Shown one piece after another: positions 59,573 through 64,000 of a stretch of DNA of 64,000 nt. The stretch is taken from positions 1,116,001-1,180,000 of the forward strand of contig JAJJXM010000002.1 of the NCBI GenBank assembly GCA_024516155.1. The letters run 5' to 3'. How positions within the stretch are numbered: position 1 is the first letter of the stretch; the number at the start of each line of letters is the position of its first letter. Both the position numbers and the translations under genes were made by a program. The DNA comes from Pyronema omphalodes (taxonomy: Eukaryota > Ascomycota > Pezizomycetes > Pezizales > Pyronemataceae). The notes under the pieces were generated by a model. The model saw only the letters and a list, made by a program, of their open reading frames with translations. It had not been told where the DNA came from and made no database searches.

Positions 59573-60637
59573 ATGTCAGCTTTCTTGATTCTTAAGAACG
59601 CTGAAGATATTAACAAAATGCCGACCAACGAACACAAAAAACGCTCTAGTACATATCCCAGCCGCTCGGATACAGAAGTTGACGATATCCTGTCAATCCA
59701 TGGCAAATACCACAGGACAACTCGGAAGAAGCAGAAACTCTCAAACGAACGCGTAAACGGAAAAAGGAGCCAGTCGTTAAAGATTCAGAATAGTACTCGA
59801 ATTGATATCCCGGACGAGAAATGCTCAGTCTTTACCGCCATTGGTGGTATTTCTCTAGGTTCCTGTCTAGGATTCGACAAAGATACCAATATCCAATTCC
59901 AGTTCGACGACGATGAATGCTACGGTTCTGGTTCAGACGAAATCACCGATCAAGGCTGTCAACAGGATGGAAAAGGCAACGATAACTGCTTGGATTACGA
60001 CAACATCCTCGATAATAAAGCCTCCACCTCGGATGTAGGCGAAATAACCGACGAAGACAATCAACAGCATAGAAAAGGCAACGGTAAATGCTTGGCTCCA
60101 AACAACACCCCCGAGCGCTACACAAACGAACAACTGGACCGTAACACTCCCACCTCCACCACAAGCAACAGGCCCAACTTAGACGACTACACACTCTCCG
60201 ATCAATCCAATAACGTCGCCTGGGACCTTGGTTCAATCCCACGCTTCACTCTCGGCCCAACGCCAGACTGGGTAATCTGCACCAAGGATGACTGTCCAGT
60301 TGCGTTGGTACCAGAGTTGCGTTGGGACCAACACATGGCACAAGTTCATCAACTGGCTTTGTGTAACAAGAAGCATGGGTCTGTGGATTGCAGAATGGTC
60401 GATCTGCAGGGGTATAGTTTTATTGCGGGCGTTGGAGCTACAAAAGGTGACCTACGTTCTTTGAGGCTCGACTGTGGGGCTATTGTGGAAAGACCTGGGG
60501 GTTGTTTGGTGGCGAAGGATCGCGGTGGAAGGCTGGCATTGTTTGGGCCTAATGGCACTTGCAATCCGTCATCTTGGAAGCGAAGCAAGCAGCATGAGGT
60601 ATTCAGCGAGGAAGAAAGGATGCCTTCTGGGAAATAA
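59573..60637 (+). CDS. Single C2H2-finger protein, unknown function
   Basis: A single exon of 354 residues. The N-terminal ~80 residues are basic (RTTRKKQKLSNERVNGKRSQ), suggesting nuclear location. Residues ~121-145 and ~155-179 are a diverged duplication (EITDQGCQQDGKGN against EITDEDNQQHRKGN). C236, C241, H254 and H259 are spaced C-x4-C-x12-H-x4-H, a classical zinc finger. The part after it (GYSFIAGVGATKGDLRSLRL) looks folded but is not recognised. An internal ATG 14 codons downstream is an alternative start. A 22-G run follows shortly after the stop. Confidence 0.6.
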   Translation: MSAFLILKNAEDINKMPTNEHKKRSSTYPSRSDTEVDDILSIHGKYHRTTRKKQKLSNERVNGKRSQSLKIQNSTRIDIPDEKCSVFTAIGGISLGSCLGFDKDTNIQFQFDDDECYGSGSDEITDQGCQQDGKGNDNCLDYDNILDNKASTSDVGEITDEDNQQHRKGNGKCLAPNNTPERYTNEQLDRNTPTSTTSNRPNLDDYTLSDQSNNVAWDLGSIPRFTLGPTPDWVICTKDDCPVALVPELRWDQHMAQVHQLALCNKKHGSVDCRMVDLQGYSFIAGVGATKGDLRSLRLDCGAIVERPGGCLVAKDRGGRLALFGPNGTCNPSSWKRSKQHEVFSEEERMPSGK

Positions 60638-62499
60638 TATAGGAGATTTTGAAGAGGATTTGTATATTCTGGGGGGGGGGGGGGGGGGGGGGATATGGAA
60701 GATCAGTGGGTTTGACTCGGTGCTTGAAACCTTGCTGCGTTAGGAGAAATACTGAAGTTTCGATGGAACTATTTGTAAATAGTGATTGGAATTTTGTATC
60801 AACACCAGCTGTATTAATATCTAGGAATAGTCTTCGTGATAGACTTCTTGTACTTTATGAAGGGAGGTCTTGGATTAAGATACCCTATGTATGGGAAGAT
60901 GCTTAGGTATAATTATTTTTGATTGAAGCTCTTATGTATTACTATCAAATTGAAATAAGGGTATTTTAAAGCCCAAAGTTATCCACCAGTGCATGATGAC
61001 ATAGTTAAGCTGAGAAATTTTAAACTTCAATAAAGCTTAATAGCCACATATCAAAGGCAAGAGGTGATCGATAGGTTTTTGTATCCCATTTCTGTGCTGC
61101 AGCCCGATCGCCGCCCTTCCATGATCACTATCAATCTCATCAGTGTTGACAGGAGTCTCTATTGACACTTTGAAACTTCACCTGCCCAGGATAAATAGTA
61201 GTAATAATATACCAGGATCGGACTGTTCCACGAAACTTCTCCGTCCTTTGTTTTCACCTCCACACAGTTCCACTTCCACCTCCAACGAAAGTCAAATCAG
61301 AAACACGACAACTTGCACAATAAAATAATGCCCGTCTGTGTATGTTTCGATTATAATCCAGATCAATCCACGCGCGGCACGCTCACAAACAAAAAAGGCC
61401 CCATCCTTTGGTCGTGTCAAAATTTGATTGCTTACTATGTATGTAATAGAGCTTTGCCTCCGCACAATGCACCATCATCTCGTTACGCAAGCCGTGAGCT
61501 CCGATTAAGGTTTCAAAGCCTCCAAGCCACCGATAGGATTGAACCCGATACCTCATGCATGCGGAGATGCAACCCACGGCAGAAAGACCTCATTGCTACC
61601 CAGTGAGAACGAATCGACGATATTCGGAGTTCTGAAACAGCTGCTTGAAAGCAAAGTGCGCCCGTTATGTGCCTTTACTGCGAGTAAACCTCCAATCACA
61701 GTGTGTTTGATTCCGATTGACGCGCTGTATTGTGTACTGGTATGCAAACGATGAACCCAGGCTTGAAGCCGAAAGGGTCTTACCCTAAGGCTGAAGTTTC
61801 AGCCTCCCCACCTTGCCTGAAATTCACCTTAACCCTATAATAAGCCCTAATGATTTTGACGCCACCTTTTTCTGCGCTTCGTGGCGGCTGGTTGCCATCA
61901 GTCTCCCCTAGGTTCGTTGTTGATCCTTTTCTCCGCGATGTTATGAGAAACTTCTGGTATCTTGGCGCAAAAATACTGCCTCATCAGGTGTGCTAACGCA
62001 TGCATAGACTCTGGACCCGAAAATTTTTTATCCAGGCGGGCAGCAGCTGGTGGGTTTTGTTAGCTTACGGAAAATAGCTTTGTTTGCCTCGATTTCAAGC
62101 TCGCTTCGCTTCAAGCCGTCTCTATTGCGGGTGGCATGTGACACACCGCCAGTAATACGAGGTCGTGGTCGATCATCCCCAACGGACAAAGCTTTTCTCC
62201 CCGATGGCATATCATTTTGATTGAAGCTTAATTCCATCAACGCGGATGAGCGAAGCCCGCAAGGCTCAATTTGCCAACGAGTTGTTGCAGAGTTTTTCGT
62301 AGGATGCGCATGGATTCCGATTCGAGACCTTGGTGGACTGCGTTCATTACACGTGGGATACACGCAGGCTATGGGAAAATAGGGGCGCATGAAAATATGA
62401 AACTTCAACGTTTTGTATTTTTTTTTTTTGCCTGCAAATTATGAGTGTTTGAACTCGGTATGATATGATAATGATGTGGTAGCTACTTACATGCATCTA
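60638..62499. other. Intergenic with possible gene remnants
   Basis: A frame at 61328-61606 (MPVCVCFDYNPDQSTRGTLT) may be a small gene or exon, without further support. On the minus strand 62028-62400 is open (up to ~118 codons from an ATG) but unsupported. A GGTTCAATCC box on the minus strand near 61527-61537 resembles a pol-III B box, but no tRNA folds there. Confidence 0.4.
60671..60692. repeat. Poly-G run of 22
   Basis: An uninterrupted run of 22 G, 34 bases after the stop codon of the zinc-finger gene, so probably within its 3' untranslated region. Confidence 0.85.
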
Positions 62500-63084
62500 T
62501 GTACTCACGATAAGCATGAGGAGTTGCTGTTTTCGTATTGTGTCCCCGTTGTCCGATCGATGGTAATTCGCAAGCGATGGATAGTTGGCATGCGCAAATC
62601 GCTGAACCTCCTCTGTCTTCGATCCAACAACATACGTCAACAGTACCAAATGTATATCACCGTCAGCCAAACACAACCGATCCAGCAACAGCAGGTCAGG
62701 AAGGAGCTCCAGTCTTTATGTGAGAGCTTCATTGTGGTGTCTTCCGTCTCTCCGATCTCCGAGCACGCAATGGGTGAGTGCGAAGCTCGCACGCGATGCC
62801 ACCCTTGGTGTCGCGTGCGAATTCATCAGATGCCTATCGTACATACAGAAACGGCGCTAACCAACCCCTCCTTGAAAGCTCAGCTTACCCCGGACAGCAA
62901 AATTTCGTTTTGACGATTCTGATGGACCCGGTGCCCCGTCTGTATCCGGTTGCGGTGAAGATATCTGGGAAGAAAATTCGTGGCCGTTGAGATGTCTTAC
63001 AACAGTTTTGATACGGATTGGCCACGTTGGGGTGCAGAAGCGGGCGATGTCTCCGTCAAGCCTCACAGGCACAGCACTTCATGA
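62500..63084 (+). CDS. Probable spliced gene, unknown function
   Basis: Three coding-like blocks in order: ~62529-62721 (VLCPRCPIDGNSQAMDSW, Gln/Pro/Thr-rich end), a block from ~62828 (DAYRTYRNGANQPLLESSAY, later GCGEDIWEENSWP), and a last block ending at TGA 63082-63084 (MSYNSFDTDWPRWGAEAGDV). A GTGAGA donor (~62719) and a TCATCAG acceptor (~62829) could define an intron, but I could not make every junction keep frame. No domain recognised; CPRC may bind a metal. It ends ~180 bases before the dioxygenase gene. Confidence 0.3.
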
Positions 63085-63264
63085 ATGCGGGACAATCTGT
63101 CAACCTGTATTAGTGTTAACCAGGCGAGACCAACGCCATAGCCCATGCTTCCAACGACATCCAAAGCTGTCATGGTGGTGTACCGCCCACCATAAAACCG
63201 AAGCCTCTCCCACCCCCCGCTGGATCTGGTTTTGCCAGCTTAATATCCTCATCCAAAATACATC

Positions 63265-64000
63265 ATGGCTCCCGCTGTCGTTGTTGCACCCACCGATGAG
63301 CCCATCGTCGAGTCTGTGAAGCAGACCACCGCCCCCGCGAAGCCCCGCTTCACTCCCGGATATACCGAAGTCGAGCCGGTCCCCGAGGTTTACGAGTATG
63401 AGCACCTGAAGCAGGCGTTTCCTCCTCTCTACTGGCCTGCTCTTGAGGAGGTTCCCTACGAGGACAAGGGAAAGCTTGGAGACGTCAACTACAAGAACCT
63501 TCTCGCCAATGCTACCGACTGCTTCGACTACCACCCCAAGATTGGAACCGAAGTCCACGGTGTCTCTCTCAAGACTCTTACCGATGCCCAGAAGAACGAT
63601 CTCGCCCGCTTAATTGCCTACCGCGGAGTCGTTATCTTCCGTGACCAGCACGACTTCACCGTTGAGGACCAGCTTAACCTTGGACGTTACTTTGGAACCC
63701 TTCACAAGCATGCCACCACCGCTGTCCCCAAGCAGCCCGGCCTCGAGGAGCTCCACGTTATCTGGACTGATGGAAACTCCGCTGACCAGCGTGCTTTGTT
63801 CACTCCCGCTCACTTGTGGCACTCCGATGTCACCTACGAGATTCAGCCTCCTTCTTACACCTCCCTCAAGATCCTCTGCGGACCTCCCCGTGGTGCCGGA
63901 GGTGACACCCTCTGGTCTTCCCAGTACGCCGCCTACGACCTCCTCTCCCCTCACATGCAGAAGTACCTCGAGGGACTCACTGCCTTGCACTCTGCTGAGG
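63265..64000 (+). CDS. TauD-family alpha-ketoglutarate-dependent dioxygenase (5' part)
   Basis: The open frame starts at an ATG in a CAAAATACATC context and runs off the window end with 245 residues, so the C-terminus is missing. It belongs to the TauD/TfdA family of Fe(II)/2-oxoglutarate dioxygenases, which oxidise taurine, other sulfonates or similar substrates. Visible hallmarks are IGTEVHGVSLKTLTDAQKND, YRGVVIFRDQ (~119-128) and the iron-binding HxD at H186-S-D188 within HLWHSDVTYE, followed by PPSYTSLKIL and GGDTLWSSQYAAYDLLSP. The distal iron His and the 2-oxoglutarate-binding Arg lie beyond the edge. Fungal members often release sulfite from sulfonates, a likely but unproven role. Codon use is strongly biased toward C-ending codons, suggesting high expression. 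Confidence 0.88.
   Translation, partial: MAPAVVVAPTDEPIVESVKQTTAPAKPRFTPGYTEVEPVPEVYEYEHLKQAFPPLYWPALEEVPYEDKGKLGDVNYKNLLANATDCFDYHPKIGTEVHGVSLKTLTDAQKNDLARLIAYRGVVIFRDQHDFTVEDQLNLGRYFGTLHKHATTAVPKQPGLEELHVIWTDGNSADQRALFTPAHLWHSDVTYEIQPPSYTSLKILCGPPRGAGGDTLWSSQYAAYDLLSPHMQKYLEGLTALHSAE

Noticed and set aside
61510..61607. tRNA- or SINE-like sequence on the minus strand (GGTTCAATCC box)
   Set aside because: The arms beside the box do not pair and no cloverleaf or acceptor stem can be drawn.
63100..63990. Minus-strand open frames opposite the dioxygenase
   Set aside because: Antisense to a clear TauD-family sequence with an iron-binding motif; no independent support.
1..64000. CRISPR array, rRNA genes or a prokaryotic operon
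   Set aside because: None seen. The tandem repeats lack unique spacers, and the genes carry spliceosomal introns, so the DNA is eukaryotic.

Overview
The window reads as nuclear DNA of a filamentous ascomycete fungus (Pezizomycotina). Genes are split by short GT-AG introns of about 45-215 bases with consensus-like donors. The recognisable genes are fungal: a fused pyrimidine-biosynthesis gene (carbamoyl-phosphate synthase / inactive dihydroorotase / aspartate transcarbamylase), an external alternative NADH dehydrogenase with an EF-hand, a vacuolar TRP-type cation channel, the ribosome-biogenesis factors Esf1 and Nop53, a TauD-type dioxygenase, a PHO80/PCL-type cyclin and an Avr4-like chitin-binding secreted protein. 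I cannot name the genus from sequence alone.

Layout. 1-4.4 kb: no recognisable gene; microsatellites, a 25-base C run, a 19-base G run and an old MITE. 4.4-5.0 kb: small secreted chitin-binding protein. 6.1-7.3 kb (-): a gene-like region broken by an in-frame TAG. 7.5-8.4 kb (-): F-box/ankyrin protein. 9.0-10.1 kb: a perfect-ended MITE and a coding-like inverted repeat. 10.7-12.7 kb: a uracil-DNA-glycosylase-like protein with a duplicated motif segment and a repeat tail, interrupted by TGA. 13.5-15.6 kb: ESF1. 18.9-21.6 kb: external NADH dehydrogenase. 23.3-31 kb: a degraded accessory region with one apparently intact cyclin gene, a decayed paralogue about 7 kb away, a Tc1/mariner-type element and gene fragments beside it. 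32.6-33.6 kb and 55.8-56.7 kb: two disordered proteins sharing a YRPGxFGKW box and an acidic WxDEDF-like tail. 34.3-35.1 kb: a hAT-like non-autonomous element. 39.5-46.5 kb (-): the 2264-residue pyrimidine gene. 48-50.2 kb (-): a fragmentary unknown gene with a duplicated segment. 50.7-53.9 kb: cation channel. 54.6 kb: a 129-base near-perfect hairpin. 57.3-58.8 kb: NOP53. 59.6-60.6 kb: single C2H2-finger protein. 62.5-63.1 kb: fragmentary gene. 63.3 kb to the edge: TauD-type dioxygenase, cut by the window end.

Conserved housekeeping genes alternate with long gene-poor stretches rich in homopolymer runs, minisatellites, inverted-repeat elements and decayed genes. Nothing suggests a co-regulated cluster. 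The best candidates for undescribed biology are the UDG-like repeat gene, the YRPGxFGKW pair, and the long hairpin at 54.6 kb. All exon limits were read by eye from frame continuity and splice motifs; no alignment or database search was run.
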